A stretch of 64,000 nt of DNA from Sulfitobacter sp. F26169L (GTDB lineage Bacteria > Pseudomonadota > Alphaproteobacteria > Rhodobacterales > Rhodobacteraceae), in assembly GCF_026410285.1 (NCBI RefSeq), contig NZ_JAPMLP010000005.1, positions 124,001 to 188,000 on the forward strand, read 5' to 3'. Numbering within the stretch: the stretch's first letter is position 1; each line of letters begins with the position of its first letter. The notes under the pieces are model-generated. The model had not been told where the DNA came from. It worked only from the letters and a program-made list of their open reading frames with translations, and made no database searches. A program made the translations under genes and the position numbers. Shown here piece by piece: positions 28,393 through 36,792 of this stretch.

Positions 28393-29676
28393 TCAGGGTA
28401 CGGAATGCGCCTCGAGCCATTCAGGTATGGTATCGCGATTTATCATTTCGTCAAAGGTCGGCCGTGCGCGGATAACCGCAAATTGATCACCATGCACCAT
28501 AACTTCGGGGATCAGGGGGCGCGAGTTGTATTCGCTGGCCATGACAGCACCATAAGCACCGGCACTGCGAAACGCGACCAGATCGCCTGCAACCAGCGGC
28601 ACCATATCGCGCTGCTTGGCAAACGTATCACCCGTTTCACACACGGGACCGACAATGTCGTAGGGCTGTTTTTCACTGCCAGCGGCGGCTTCGATCACCG
28701 GAACAATCTCATGATAGGCTTCGTACATTGCCGGGCGGATCAAATCATTCATCGCCGCATCAAGGATCAAGAAATCGCGCCCTTCGCCGGATTTAACGTA
28801 AATTACTTCACTGACCAACAATCCGGCGTTGCCCGCAATCAGACGGCCGGGTTCAATCTCGATCTCGCACCCCAGATGGCCCAGCACCCGCTGCACCATT
28901 GCGCCGTATTGTGACGGAAGCGGCGGCGCTTCGTTGCTTCGCTCGTAGGGGATACCCAGACCGCCGCCCAGATCAAGGCGCGAAATCGTATGACCGTCAG
29001 CGCGCAACTGTTCCGTCAATTCGGCAACTTTCCGATACGCCTGCTCGAATGGTGCCAGATCAACCAGTTGCGATCCGATATGCACATCAATTCCGACAAT
29101 TTTCAATCCAGTAAGGCCCGCCGCCATAGCGTAAACTTCCCGCGCGCGCGCAATCGGAATACCGAATTTATTTTCCGATTTACCCGTGGCAATCTTTTCG
29201 TGTGTCTTTGCATCCACATCGGGATTCACACGTATCGTGATCGGCGCTACCTTCCCCAATTCCAGCGCAACCGCGTTCAGTACTTCCATTTCGGGTTCGC
29301 TCTCGACGTTGAATTGCCGGATTCCCCCTTCCAACGCCACACGAATTTCGCGGTCTGTCTTGCCTACGCCGGAGAAAACGATTTTGTCACCCGACACCCC
29401 TGCGGCACGCGCCCGCCGGTATTCCCCCTCGCTGACAACATCCATTCCCGCACCGGCCTGCGCCAAAGTCCGCAGCACGGCTTGATTGGAGTTCGCCTTC
29501 ATCGCGTAACAAACCAGATGGTCCATTTCCTCCAACGCCTCATCAAATGCCTGAAAGTGGCGCAGCAACGTCGCAGTAGAATATACGTAAAACGGCGTGC
29601 CCACAGCGGCCGCAATCTCGGCTACAGGCACATCTTCGGCGAAAAGCGCACCGTCACGATAGAGGAAGTGATCCAT
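28393..29676 (-). CDS. lysA: Diaminopimelate decarboxylase
   Basis: Last step of lysine synthesis: meso-diaminopimelate to lysine. It is a 427-residue fold-type III PLP enzyme with PLP-binding Lys60 in VCYAMKANSN, VDVHIGSQ, the glycine-rich phosphate site LDLGGGLGIPY, and the active cysteine in VCETGD. The N-terminus MDHFLYRDGALFAEDVPVAEIA is typical. It follows the DUF2834 gene and the argH/lipoprotein genes on the same strand. Confidence 0.97.
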   Translation of the reverse strand: MDHFLYRDGALFAEDVPVAEIAAAVGTPFYVYSTATLLRHFQAFDEALEEMDHLVCYAMKANSNQAVLRTLAQAGAGMDVVSEGEYRRARAAGVSGDKIVFSGVGKTDREIRVALEGGIRQFNVESEPEMEVLNAVALELGKVAPITIRVNPDVDAKTHEKIATGKSENKFGIPIARAREVYAMAAGLTGLKIVGIDVHIGSQLVDLAPFEQAYRKVAELTEQLRADGHTISRLDLGGGLGIPYERSNEAPPLPSQYGAMVQRVLGHLGCEIEIEPGRLIAGNAGLLVSEVIYVKSGEGRDFLILDAAMNDLIRPAMYEAYHEIVPVIEAAAGSEKQPYDIVGPVCETGDTFAKQRDMVPLVAGDLVAFRSAGAYGAVMASEYNSRPLIPEVMVHGDQFAVIRARPTFDEMINRDTIPEWLEAHSVP

Positions 29677-29707
29677 TCTTCATTTTTCCCTTAAACTCAA
29701 TTCCGCC

Positions 29708-30025
29708 CTACCGGACAGGTGCCGTCCGCAAAAATAGATACAGCGGCAAGCCACAGCTCACCCCGATGCAAAACGTTGCAGGAATGGCAATCAACGCGCC
29801 CCAGTTACGGCGGGTGGCTACTTCGGCAATGATCCAGACGGTCAGAGCAACAGCGGCGATCGTTAAATCCCAAACCAGACCGCTGGTGGCGAAATTGACA
29901 TGCCATGCATCGACCATGGCCATAATATCCCAGCTGTTTTCCTGAAACCACTGAACAAAGTAATACATCGGATGCACGGCACCCCAAACAGCAAGCCCCA
30001 GATAGATCATGCGCAGAACAGACAT
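29708..30025 (-). CDS. DUF2834 membrane protein
   Basis: A 105-residue protein with three membrane segments (about 4-24, 45-67, 75-97), matching DUF2834 (LGLAVWGAVHPMYYFVQWFQENSW at the start, DLTIAAVALTVWIIAEV in the middle). Function unknown. The ATG overlaps the stop of the second small lipoprotein (TAATG at 30023-30027), so translation is coupled. It precedes lysA by 31 bases. Confidence 0.8.
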   Translation of the reverse strand: MSVLRMIYLGLAVWGAVHPMYYFVQWFQENSWDIMAMVDAWHVNFATSGLVWDLTIAAVALTVWIIAEVATRRNWGALIAIPATFCIGVSCGLPLYLFLRTAPVR

Positions 30026-30186
30026 TAAAACCTCCGTGTCACGCCAATATTGGCGTGACCTGAAACATGCACGCCCGGCGTAGTCACTGACGGCTGCTGA
30101 CGGGGCGAAATTTCATTTTGCCGCACGCCGGCAGAAGGCTCGCAAGCAACAACACCCATGACAGCAACGGCCAGAATGTACTTCAC
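30025..30186 (-). CDS. Tiny lipoprotein 2 (53 residues)
   Basis: A GTG start at 30186 gives a 53-residue protein with a lipobox VVAC near residue 15 and no strong hydrophobic part after it. It overlaps the preceding lipoprotein stop (GTGA) and the following DUF2834 start (TAATG). The C-terminal end PGVHVSGHANIGV echoes the end of lipoprotein 1 ([11 protein letters not shown]), so the two genes look like diverged duplicates. A 22-base perfect palindrome lies within its 3' part. Confidence 0.65.
   Translation of the reverse strand: MKYILAVAVMGVVACEPSAGVRQNEISPRQQPSVTTPGVHVSGHANIGVTRRF
30038..30059. repeat. Perfect 22-bp palindrome
   Basis: GTCACGCCAATATTGGCGTGAC, without a spacer, lies within the last codons of the second small lipoprotein gene, 13 bases before the DUF2834 start codon. 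It could be a protein-binding site or, as RNA, an 8-9 bp hairpin close to the next ribosome site. Confidence 0.6.
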
Positions 30187-30353
30187 AGCCCGAGCCCGAC
30201 CCGCAGCGGGTCTTTCTTCAATCCGACATTCGCGCCCAATCCAACACCAGAGGGTGACAACCGCACGTTTACACCACCTGTCGGCTGAACAGGTTCGCCA
30301 TCGACCCCGCAGGCCCCCAAAAAAAACACCGCCGCGATAGCCAGCTTTCTCAT
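30183..30353 (-). CDS. Tiny lipoprotein 1, LptM-like position
   Basis: A 56-residue lipoprotein: [21 protein letters not shown], with lipobox LGAC and Cys15. The sequence just after the cysteine ([10 protein letters not shown]) resembles the start of LptM/YifL (CG.KGPL..P), a small lipoprotein that helps LPS-translocon assembly and is encoded next to lysA or dapF. Here the gene is between argH and lysA, the same place. The start at 30353 overlaps the argH stop (ATGA). The LptM role is an inference from position and motif. Confidence 0.7.
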   Translation of the reverse strand: MRKLAIAAVFFLGACGVDGEPVQPTGGVNVRLSPSGVGLGANVGLKKDPLRVGLGL

Positions 30354-31741
30354 TCGATCAATTCCTTCCAACGGGCGACCTGCGCACGCACTTGCGCGGG
30401 TGCAGTTCCGCCGTATGACATGCGGGAGTTTACCGAATTCTCCACACCAAGCACGGAGAATACGTCATCCGTTATCCCCGCATGGGTGGCCTGCATTTGG
30501 GCCAGCGTCAGATCGGGCAGATCACAGCCCTGCTTTTCGGCTAGGGCCACCAATGATCCTGTAATGTGGTGTGCATCGCGAAACGGCAGGCCAAGCACGC
30601 GCACCAGCCAGTCGGCGAGATCGGTTGCCGTGGAAAAACCGCTGCCCGCCGCATTGGCAAGCTGCGCGCGGTTGGCGCTCATGTCGCGCACCATCCCTTC
30701 CATCGCCGCAAGCGCAAGCATCAGATTGTCGGCAGCGTCAAATACCTGTTCCTTATCTTCCTGCATGTCTTTGGAATAGGCCAGCGGCAGCCCTTTCATC
30801 ACCATCATCAGGGCGACATTCGCACCAAAAATGCGCCCGATCTTGGCGCGGATCAGCTCTGCGGCGTCAGGGTTCTTCTTTTGTGGCATTATGCTGGATC
30901 CGGTCGAGAAACGATCCGAAAGCGTCACAAACCGGAACTGTGCTGACGACCAGATCACCAGTTCTTCGGCAAAGCGGCTTAGGTGCATGGCGCAAATACT
31001 GGCCGCGCCGAGGAATTCCAGCGCAAAATCACGATCACTGACCGCGTCAAGACTATTGGCCGCAGGGCGATCAAATCCAAGCGCCGCCGCTGTCATCTCG
31101 CGGTCAATCGGAAAGGACGTTCCGGCAAGAGCGGCAGCACCGAGCGGAGATTCGTTCATCCGTGCCCGCGCATCCCGCATCCGGCCCAGATCACGGCCAA
31201 ACATCTCGACGTAGGCCATCATGTGGTGCCCCCATGTCACGGGCTGTGCCGTTTGCAGATGGGTAAAGCCGGGCATCACCCAATCAGCACCCGCTTCTGC
31301 TTGCGTCAAAAGCGCGCGGATCAACGCCAGAAGCGCCCCCTCTGCCGCATCGAACTGGTCACGCACCCAGAGCTTGAAATCCGTCGCAACCTGATCGTTT
31401 CGCGACCGGCCCGTGTGCAAACGCCCTGCCGGCTCTCCGATAACTTCCTTCAGGCGCGCCTCCACGTTCATGTGGATGTCTTCCAGCGCGGTAGAATATT
31501 CAAACGTCCCGCCTTCGATTTCTGACAAGACCGTGAGCAGGCCTTCCCGTATTGCGTCTGCATCGCTAGTCTGGATAATGCCCTGTGCGGCCAACATTGC
31601 CGCATGCGCACGGGACCCTGCAATATCTTGGGCAGCCATCCGTTGATCGAAGCTGATCGAGGCATTAATTGCCTCCATGATCGCATCGGGACCAGCGGCG
31701 AAACGGCCGCCCCACATCTTGTTCGAAGTCTTGTCTGTCAT
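30350..31741 (-). CDS. argH: Argininosuccinate lyase
   Basis: Last step of arginine synthesis: argininosuccinate to arginine and fumarate. It has 463 residues of the fumarase/aspartase superfamily. The family signature [12 protein letters not shown] is near residues 278-289, with [13 protein letters not shown] near 112 and [14 protein letters not shown] near 163. The start at 31741 ([15 protein letters not shown]) is typical. Only 23 bases separate it from the divergent tlpA-like start. First gene of the argH-lipoproteins-DUF2834-lysA-TIGR02302 operon. Confidence 0.97.
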   Translation of the reverse strand: MTDKTSNKMWGGRFAAGPDAIMEAINASISFDQRMAAQDIAGSRAHAAMLAAQGIIQTSDADAIREGLLTVLSEIEGGTFEYSTALEDIHMNVEARLKEVIGEPAGRLHTGRSRNDQVATDFKLWVRDQFDAAEGALLALIRALLTQAEAGADWVMPGFTHLQTAQPVTWGHHMMAYVEMFGRDLGRMRDARARMNESPLGAAALAGTSFPIDREMTAAALGFDRPAANSLDAVSDRDFALEFLGAASICAMHLSRFAEELVIWSSAQFRFVTLSDRFSTGSSIMPQKKNPDAAELIRAKIGRIFGANVALMMVMKGLPLAYSKDMQEDKEQVFDAADNLMLALAAMEGMVRDMSANRAQLANAAGSGFSTATDLADWLVRVLGLPFRDAHHITGSLVALAEKQGCDLPDLTLAQMQATHAGITDDVFSVLGVENSVNSRMSYGGTAPAQVRAQVARWKELIE

Positions 31742-31750
31742 TTGCCTATT

Positions 31751-31758
31751 CTCCGGAG
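31751..31758. promoter_or_regulatory. Palindromic ribosome site shared by divergent argH and tlpA-like genes
   Basis: CTCCGGAG lies between the two start codons (31741 and 31765). On each strand it supplies a GGAG sequence: about 9-12 bases before the argH ATG and about 6-9 bases before the tlpA ATG. The 23-base gap cannot hold two promoters, so both transcripts must start inside the opposite gene. Confidence 0.6.
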
Positions 31759-31764
31759 GAATCC

Positions 31765-32337
31765 ATGAAGAAACTGTTGCTTGCCCTCGTCTATACGGCC
31801 CTTACCGCAGGTGCAAACCCTGCGCTTGCGGCGGATGCAGATATCATGCTGCCGCTGGTTGCAGGCGATATGAAAAAACTGGTCATTCATGATGCCCCGA
31901 AATCCACATCATCCGCCGCGTTTGAACTGGCCGATGATGCAGGGCGCGCAACGCTGGAGGACTATCGCGGTAAATATGTTCTGGTGAATTTCTGGGCAAC
32001 ATGGTGTGCGCCCTGCCGCAAGGAAATGCCGCACTTGTCTGAACTACAAGAGGAACTGGCTGGCAAACATTTCGAAGTGCTGACAATCGCGACAGGGCGC
32101 AACTCTGCCGCAAGTATTGCCAAGTTTTTCAAAGATGTGGGCATCTCCAACCTGCCCCACCACATGGACCCCAATCAGGCGCTGGCAAGCCAGATGGGCA
32201 TTTTCGGCCTGCCGATCACCGTACTGCTGGACCCCGAGGGTCGCGAGATTGCGCGCTTGCGCGGTGATGCCGATTGGGCCAGCGACAGCGCCAAAAGTAT
32301 CATTAAGGCGCTGATCGAAAAGCATACCGCAAGCTAA
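31765..32337 (+). CDS. tlpA: TlpA-like periplasmic thioredoxin
   Basis: A 190-residue thiol-disulfide protein with a signal peptide (residues 1-23) and a thioredoxin fold with the active site [13 protein letters not shown] (Cys81, Cys84). [17 protein letters not shown] follows with the cis-Pro. TlpA/ResA-type proteins reduce periplasmic disulfides, for example during cytochrome c or cytochrome oxidase assembly. The TlpA name is by family; the exact client is unknown. Start supported by a CGGAGGA site. Confidence 0.88.
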   Translation: MKKLLLALVYTALTAGANPALAADADIMLPLVAGDMKKLVIHDAPKSTSSAAFELADDAGRATLEDYRGKYVLVNFWATWCAPCRKEMPHLSELQEELAGKHFEVLTIATGRNSAASIAKFFKDVGISNLPHHMDPNQALASQMGIFGLPITVLLDPEGREIARLRGDADWASDSAKSIIKALIEKHTAS

Positions 32338-32347
32338 AGCGCGCGGA

Positions 32348-33418
32348 TCAGGCCGCGTGTGTCAATATCGCGGCCTCTGACGCTGACAGGGTACGGCGTG
32401 CAAAGCTTCCATAGGTGTGCGGATCGTATTCCAGCTCGGGACACTCATCCAACAGACGCTGGCGGTCGTTCTGATCCAGCGTGGCAAATGCCGCCGATGC
32501 GGGATGAAAGCTTTCTGTTTCCAGGCCGTTTGCCCATAATATCTGGTGCTGGTCGAGCAAGACATGAATATAGGTCACTTCGCGCACCTGCATATCCACC
32601 GTGATCGTTGTTCCGTTGATCAGATCTTTCGCGGTCACCAGCACCTCTGATGTATTAAACAGGCTGTGGGCCGCTGCCCCTTTTATCAGCATCCGGTGCT
32701 CGGGAGAGACAAGAAGATCGTCATCGGGCCGCTCCAGCCCCAACGCGCCACCGGCGATCCTGATCGGGCGCAGCTTTGGCATCGCGAACAGCCGCGCGCC
32801 CGACATCCGGCGGGTTCCGATCCAGCGCAGGGGTTGCAACCCGTTGTCTTTGGTCTGAACCAGATCACCCTCGCGCAAGTCCTGAATAAAACGTGTGCCG
32901 TCTTCTGTTTTGATCCGCGTTCCGGGGGTGAAACAGATCACACCACCCTGCTGGGGGCTTGGATCGTTTCCGCGAACCGTTCCAAGCGTGTGATGCACAA
33001 TCCAAAGATCACAGTTGCGTGGCGGCATCTCATTCAAAAACATTAACAACGGCTGGCTGCCGCCGCCGACTTCTATCAACGTAACGCTATAGCTCTTGCC
33101 GCCGTCGGTGACGACAAAACTGTTGTCCATCAACGGCGAGCTGTCATCACCCGCATCGCGCGCGCGTGGACCTGCCTCGCGCTCAAGCGCCGCACCAACC
33201 AAACGATGCACCATTCGTGCCGCCCGTTTGCGCAAATTTTCAGTTCCGTCCGCATCGTTCAGCCGCAAAACATCGGATGGCCCGTCCACACGCACAGCGT
33301 CCCCACGCCATGCCCACGCAGCACCTACGCTTAACGCCTGCACAGGTGCAGCATCAAGACCATCAATTTCTGTTTGCGACCAGGAGATGACGAACGTGCC
33401 ACAAAAGCCCGTTCCCAT
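32348..33418 (-). CDS. Hint-domain (Hedgehog/intein) protein
   Basis: A 356-residue protein. The first 160 residues are unassigned. A Hint_2-type domain begins at about 163 with GVICFTPGTRIKTEDGTRFIQDLREGDLV and continues with LVSPEHRMLIKG and TYIHVLLDQHQILWANGLETESFHP. Cys at the first splice position, followed by TPGTRI, fits the autoprocessing class common in Roseobacter secreted proteins. The Hint part is C-terminal. No signal peptide is clear. It is convergent with the tlpA-like gene, which ends ten bases away. Confidence 0.85.
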   Translation of the reverse strand: MGTGFCGTFVISWSQTEIDGLDAAPVQALSVGAAWAWRGDAVRVDGPSDVLRLNDADGTENLRKRAARMVHRLVGAALEREAGPRARDAGDDSSPLMDNSFVVTDGGKSYSVTLIEVGGGSQPLLMFLNEMPPRNCDLWIVHHTLGTVRGNDPSPQQGGVICFTPGTRIKTEDGTRFIQDLREGDLVQTKDNGLQPLRWIGTRRMSGARLFAMPKLRPIRIAGGALGLERPDDDLLVSPEHRMLIKGAAAHSLFNTSEVLVTAKDLINGTTITVDMQVREVTYIHVLLDQHQILWANGLETESFHPASAAFATLDQNDRQRLLDECPELEYDPHTYGSFARRTLSASEAAILTHAA

Positions 33419-33529
33419 TTACTAACTCGCCCGCCTCAGTATTTTTTTATTAATCCATTGATAACAAAACCGAGGGCATCTGAAAAGATGGAATGAGTAT
33501 TAGGTCCGATCTGTTGCGGATGAGCCAGA

Positions 33530-34459
33530 TCAAAAGCTGAAGTTGACACTGACCGAGCCGACAACCTGCCCGCTTTTCTGTGCTTTGAACTCTTCGCCGA
33601 GATAGGTCAGCCCGTAAAAGGCCGTGGCCCGCTGCCCCTGCCAATGCATACCGGCGCGCACGCGATCACGGCTTTGGGTGAGTTCATAACCACGGTCTTC
33701 GGGCAAATAAGTGCTATCAGTGACATGGGCCATATCGACCCCCAGCAGGAAGGAAAAGCCGGAATTGGCATCATTCCTGATCACACGGTAGCGATGTCCG
33801 GTAACACTTTCGCGGACCAGAAGTTCGCCGGTGCCGACTGTGCCGAAAGTTAGATCAATGCCCGCGCGCACCATCGTTTCGACACCTGCGCGCCCTTCAA
33901 GAAAGGGCCGCAGGTGCAGCCGTGGCATAAGGGCTAGATCACGACCAAGTTCTGCAACAACGGTCGGGTGAACGCCGTTCCCGATCTGCCCGTCAAGTGT
34001 AGCTTGCGAAGGCTTGCGCACGCCCAGCACTTTGTGAACTGCGCGCTGGAAACTCCCCAAACCGGAATCCGCGCCGATCACAACCAGATCAGCGCCCAGT
34101 GCCGCATCAAATCCCTGCCACGTAAAATGCGTATGAGCGCCTATGGACAATGCCCCGGCATAGGGTCGGTCACCGGCGGACGCGCGCGTCAGGTTGTCAG
34201 GCGCCAATATCTCGGAGGACAAACGCAGTTCGACCAGATCACCGAACGCGCCAGGGCGCTGGCCGTTCCAATCGCCGCCCCATATCCGCGAAGAAGTCCA
34301 AGCGCCGGTTCGCCAACGGTCCTTACCATCACCGAAATAGTCGTTTGTCATCAGGCGACCGTAGCCAAGACGCTGTCTTTCGCCTGCATCCACTGTCTGG
34401 GCAGTAATGAAAAGTGATATTGTGAACGCAATAAGTGAGCCGGCAATACTTTTAAGCAC
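33530..34459 (-). CDS. LpxR-like outer-membrane lipid A deacylase
   Basis: A protein of about 309 residues from a GTG at 34459, preceded by AGGGAA. This start gives a clean signal peptide ending VDA at about residue 25. A longer ATG frame (34681) has an unrelated N-terminus. LpxR family marks are GRLMTNDYFGDGKDRWRTGAW near 34-54 (Asn/Asp region of the active site), DRPYAGALSIGAHTHF and a C-terminal aromatic end SVSVNFSF typical of beta-barrels. LpxR removes the 3'-acyloxyacyl group of lipid A. The enzymatic role is inferred. Confidence 0.75.
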   Translation of the reverse strand: MLKSIAGSLIAFTISLFITAQTVDAGERQRLGYGRLMTNDYFGDGKDRWRTGAWTSSRIWGGDWNGQRPGAFGDLVELRLSSEILAPDNLTRASAGDRPYAGALSIGAHTHFTWQGFDAALGADLVVIGADSGLGSFQRAVHKVLGVRKPSQATLDGQIGNGVHPTVVAELGRDLALMPRLHLRPFLEGRAGVETMVRAGIDLTFGTVGTGELLVRESVTGHRYRVIRNDANSGFSFLLGVDMAHVTDSTYLPEDRGYELTQSRDRVRAGMHWQGQRATAFYGLTYLGEEFKAQKSGQVVGSVSVNFSF

Positions 34460-34896
34460 AGAAATTCCCTGTCGTGTCCGCCCCCACAGCGGCTTTCTGT
34501 CTACGCCAATTTCGTGTTCCACGCCAAGCGTAAACTTGCCCCGTTCCGATACAAACCACAGTGCGACATTGATGCCACGCAATAACGCGGGAATAATGCG
34601 TCCGGTCATATTTTGCCTCCGCGAAAGCGCGGACAAAATCGATGAACCCGCGATTGAGAGTTTCGATCTGGCCGCCATCAATGTCAGAACGACTAGTCGA
34701 TTGCATTTGCGTAACGAGGATTCTCTTGCGGCGTCGGTAAAGTGATTTACCGGATTGGCGGGCTTTCATTTATTGTAAAGATCACATCAATATCAGGCAT
34801 CGGGGCTCTAATCGCCGTGTCACTTCGCAGATCCGAAGTCGCAAGCTTTGGGTATATCCCTGACCACTGGCCCGCTGCGTTGCGGATTTTTTCATC

Positions 34897-35364
34897 TTAG
34901 GGCTTGGAGTTTATTGCCTGCAATTCTTCGAGCAGATCAAGCAATTGCTCCATTTTCTCATCCCCGAACTGCTCACGCAGATCAGCGACCAACGCTGCTG
35001 CGTGTTTGCCGTGCTCTTCCAGAATGGCAGTGCCTGCCGGCTCAATGCTGACGATGCTACGGCGGCGATCTGCCGGATCTTCCAGTCTTGATATCAGCCC
35101 GTCAGCCTCCATGACCCGTAAAATTCGCGTCAGGCTGGGCAACAGCAGACAAGCGCGTTTTGCAATGCTGTTTTGATCTTGCGCTCCGCTTTCGCGCAAA
35201 ACCCGCAACACACGCCATTTTTGCTCGGTCACGGGGCTTCCGGCTAGCATTTCACGCATTGGCCCCATTACTGTTTCACGCGCGCGCAACAGTGCGATAG
35301 GCAGCGAGCGGTTCGTCTCGCGTAGAGGCGAACTCTCCAATTGGGGTGTCTCGTCATTTTTCAT
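34897..35364 (-). CDS. MarR-family regulator (HpaR-like)
   Basis: A 155-residue winged-helix protein resembling HpaR of the homoprotocatechuate pathway: SLPIALLRARETVMGPMREML, TEQKWRVLRVLRESGAQDQNSIAKRACLLLPSLTRILRVMEADGLI and the wing EDPADRRRSIVSI. MarR proteins usually bind their own promoter and a target gene nearby; no aromatic catabolic genes are adjacent. The start at 35364 (ATG) was chosen over a GTG at 35385. It is the last ordinary gene before the AT-rich stretch. Confidence 0.85.
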   Translation of the reverse strand: MKNDETPQLESSPLRETNRSLPIALLRARETVMGPMREMLAGSPVTEQKWRVLRVLRESGAQDQNSIAKRACLLLPSLTRILRVMEADGLISRLEDPADRRRSIVSIEPAGTAILEEHGKHAAALVADLREQFGDEKMEQLLDLLEELQAINSKP

Positions 35365-35592
35365 GCGCTTAGTAAGAGCCACCACCAGCCACGCAGCGCA
35401 AGACTTATTTTAACTAAATAGGGCAAATAATAGCCGGAAATGCGAGCATAAAGCAGATATGGGAAGGCGTTAGCTGCTTCCTTTCATCCATTCCAAATGC
35501 CTGGGATTAAACCGCAGGGATAGCACCTGCGCCGCGCAATCCCTTACGCCCGCTGAAATTAATGTCTCTGACCGGGCCAGTCCCTGACAATA

Positions 35593-36182
35593 TCAGAACC
35601 TATAATCCTCCTCCCCTGCTTCGTTCTCGCTCATAGCAGTCGGCGTTGATGTCTCGCCGTCGAGATCAAACATCAGAGTCGCTTCGACATCATCATGCGA
35701 TGCCGCGGCCATCAATGCTTCGGGGTCGGCAAAGTTATCTGTCAGTCCGTCTACATCAATCTTGTCGATGTCACCCTTAAGGCCAAACTCTTCGATCTTC
35801 ACGGTGCCCTGCAGGTTTTTGCAGCACAGAGTTATCGTCGCCCGCGCTGCCTGACACCGTGTCACCTCCATCGCCGATGATCAGCGGGTCGCTGCCTTCG
35901 GCTAAGGCCGGGGATCGCACCACCACCTTCTCCACCCGTCAGAACATCTGCCGCCTCTGTCCCTGCTGTCGCACCGGATGCAAGTAGATCTACACCCTGA
36001 TAAACGAGCGCTCCGACATTACCGATAAGGCATTCATTCGATGAAAGTCTGGTTTCGCTTACCAAAGTAGAATCGCGATCAACATCTACGTGAACCGCGC
36101 CATTCTTTGCCAAACCCATCAAACCGTCGTCATCCACCGCGACTGTCCAGACAGCAGTTTCAACCTCTTCGCTTGCATCCAC
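35593..36182 (-). pseudogene. Frameshifted RTX-type calcium-binding protein remnant
   Basis: On the minus strand the frame from 36182 reads VETAVWTVAVDDDGLMGLAKNG and ends in the RTX-like ADVLTGGEGGG, then shifts. The next frame continues GSDPLIIGDGGDTVSGSAGDDN, and the third frame (from about 35840) gives GTVKIEEFGLKGDIDKIDVDGL and DNFADPEALMAAA, the usual end of RTX proteins (strand-rich, ..DIDKIDV..). So one gene is read in three frames with at least two shifts, and the 5' part is missing. Roseobacters carry many large RTX proteins, exported by type I secretion; this one appears dead. Confidence 0.7.
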
Positions 36183-36792
36183 AGTTGATATTGTGTGTGT
36201 TAGTCTATCTACGAAAATTGCAAACCCTATCGTGTAAGTTGATCATGACTGAGCCAGAGCAGTGTTGTGCTGCCCCGAATCGTCACCGATATCGAACACC
36301 ATCTGGCGTTCCGCGCCGCAACTATCGTCAATTCGTGCAGTTGCGGCGAGCTTAAAGGATCTCTGAATCCGGGGCATATCTATCGCTGGCATCAATCAAT
36401 CAGTTATTTCATGCGAATGTTCCAGCAGCACCAGTTTTCACTGAAACGATTACGCAGAATTTGTTGCGCTCGACTTTATGGCTAATCTTATCAAGTCAAT
36501 TCGAGACTTTGAGACTCCTCAGGAATATGCTCTTTGATCACAAGGTTCGCGCAGTTGTTCACATGAAGGCTGGGAAACCATGCCAAGCACGGTATTCTTC
36601 TTGGCAACGATCATTTGGACACATCGCTTTGCGCAGTACAAAGGGATTCAACTTGACGAAACGAAGGTCAGAAACTGAAAGGTGATTGATGGCTGCTGGC
36701 CAAGGTCTGCCACCTCAATCTTGTCATTAAAACCTCCCAACTAAGACCCGTCGCCCTAGATCAATAAAAGAATTTTAGTTGGAAACCCCGAA
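36183..36792. other. About 600 bases without a recognisable gene
   Basis: AT-richer sequence with only short frames on both strands. Small peptides such as MLPRIVTDIEHHLAFRAATI (plus strand, 36267-36485) and NDYAEFVALDFMANLIKSI (minus to plus reading near 36450-36530) show no family I can name. A pair of 8-bp inverted repeats, CCAACTAA (36737-36744) and TTAGTTGG (36775-36782), lies just before the next gene and may belong to its promoter or leader. The region is probably decayed coding sequence. Confidence 0.5.

Noticed and set aside
34452..34769. 105-codon minus-strand frame upstream of the LpxR-like gene
   Set aside because: Basic, composition-biased product without motifs; overlaps the likely leader of the LpxR-like gene.
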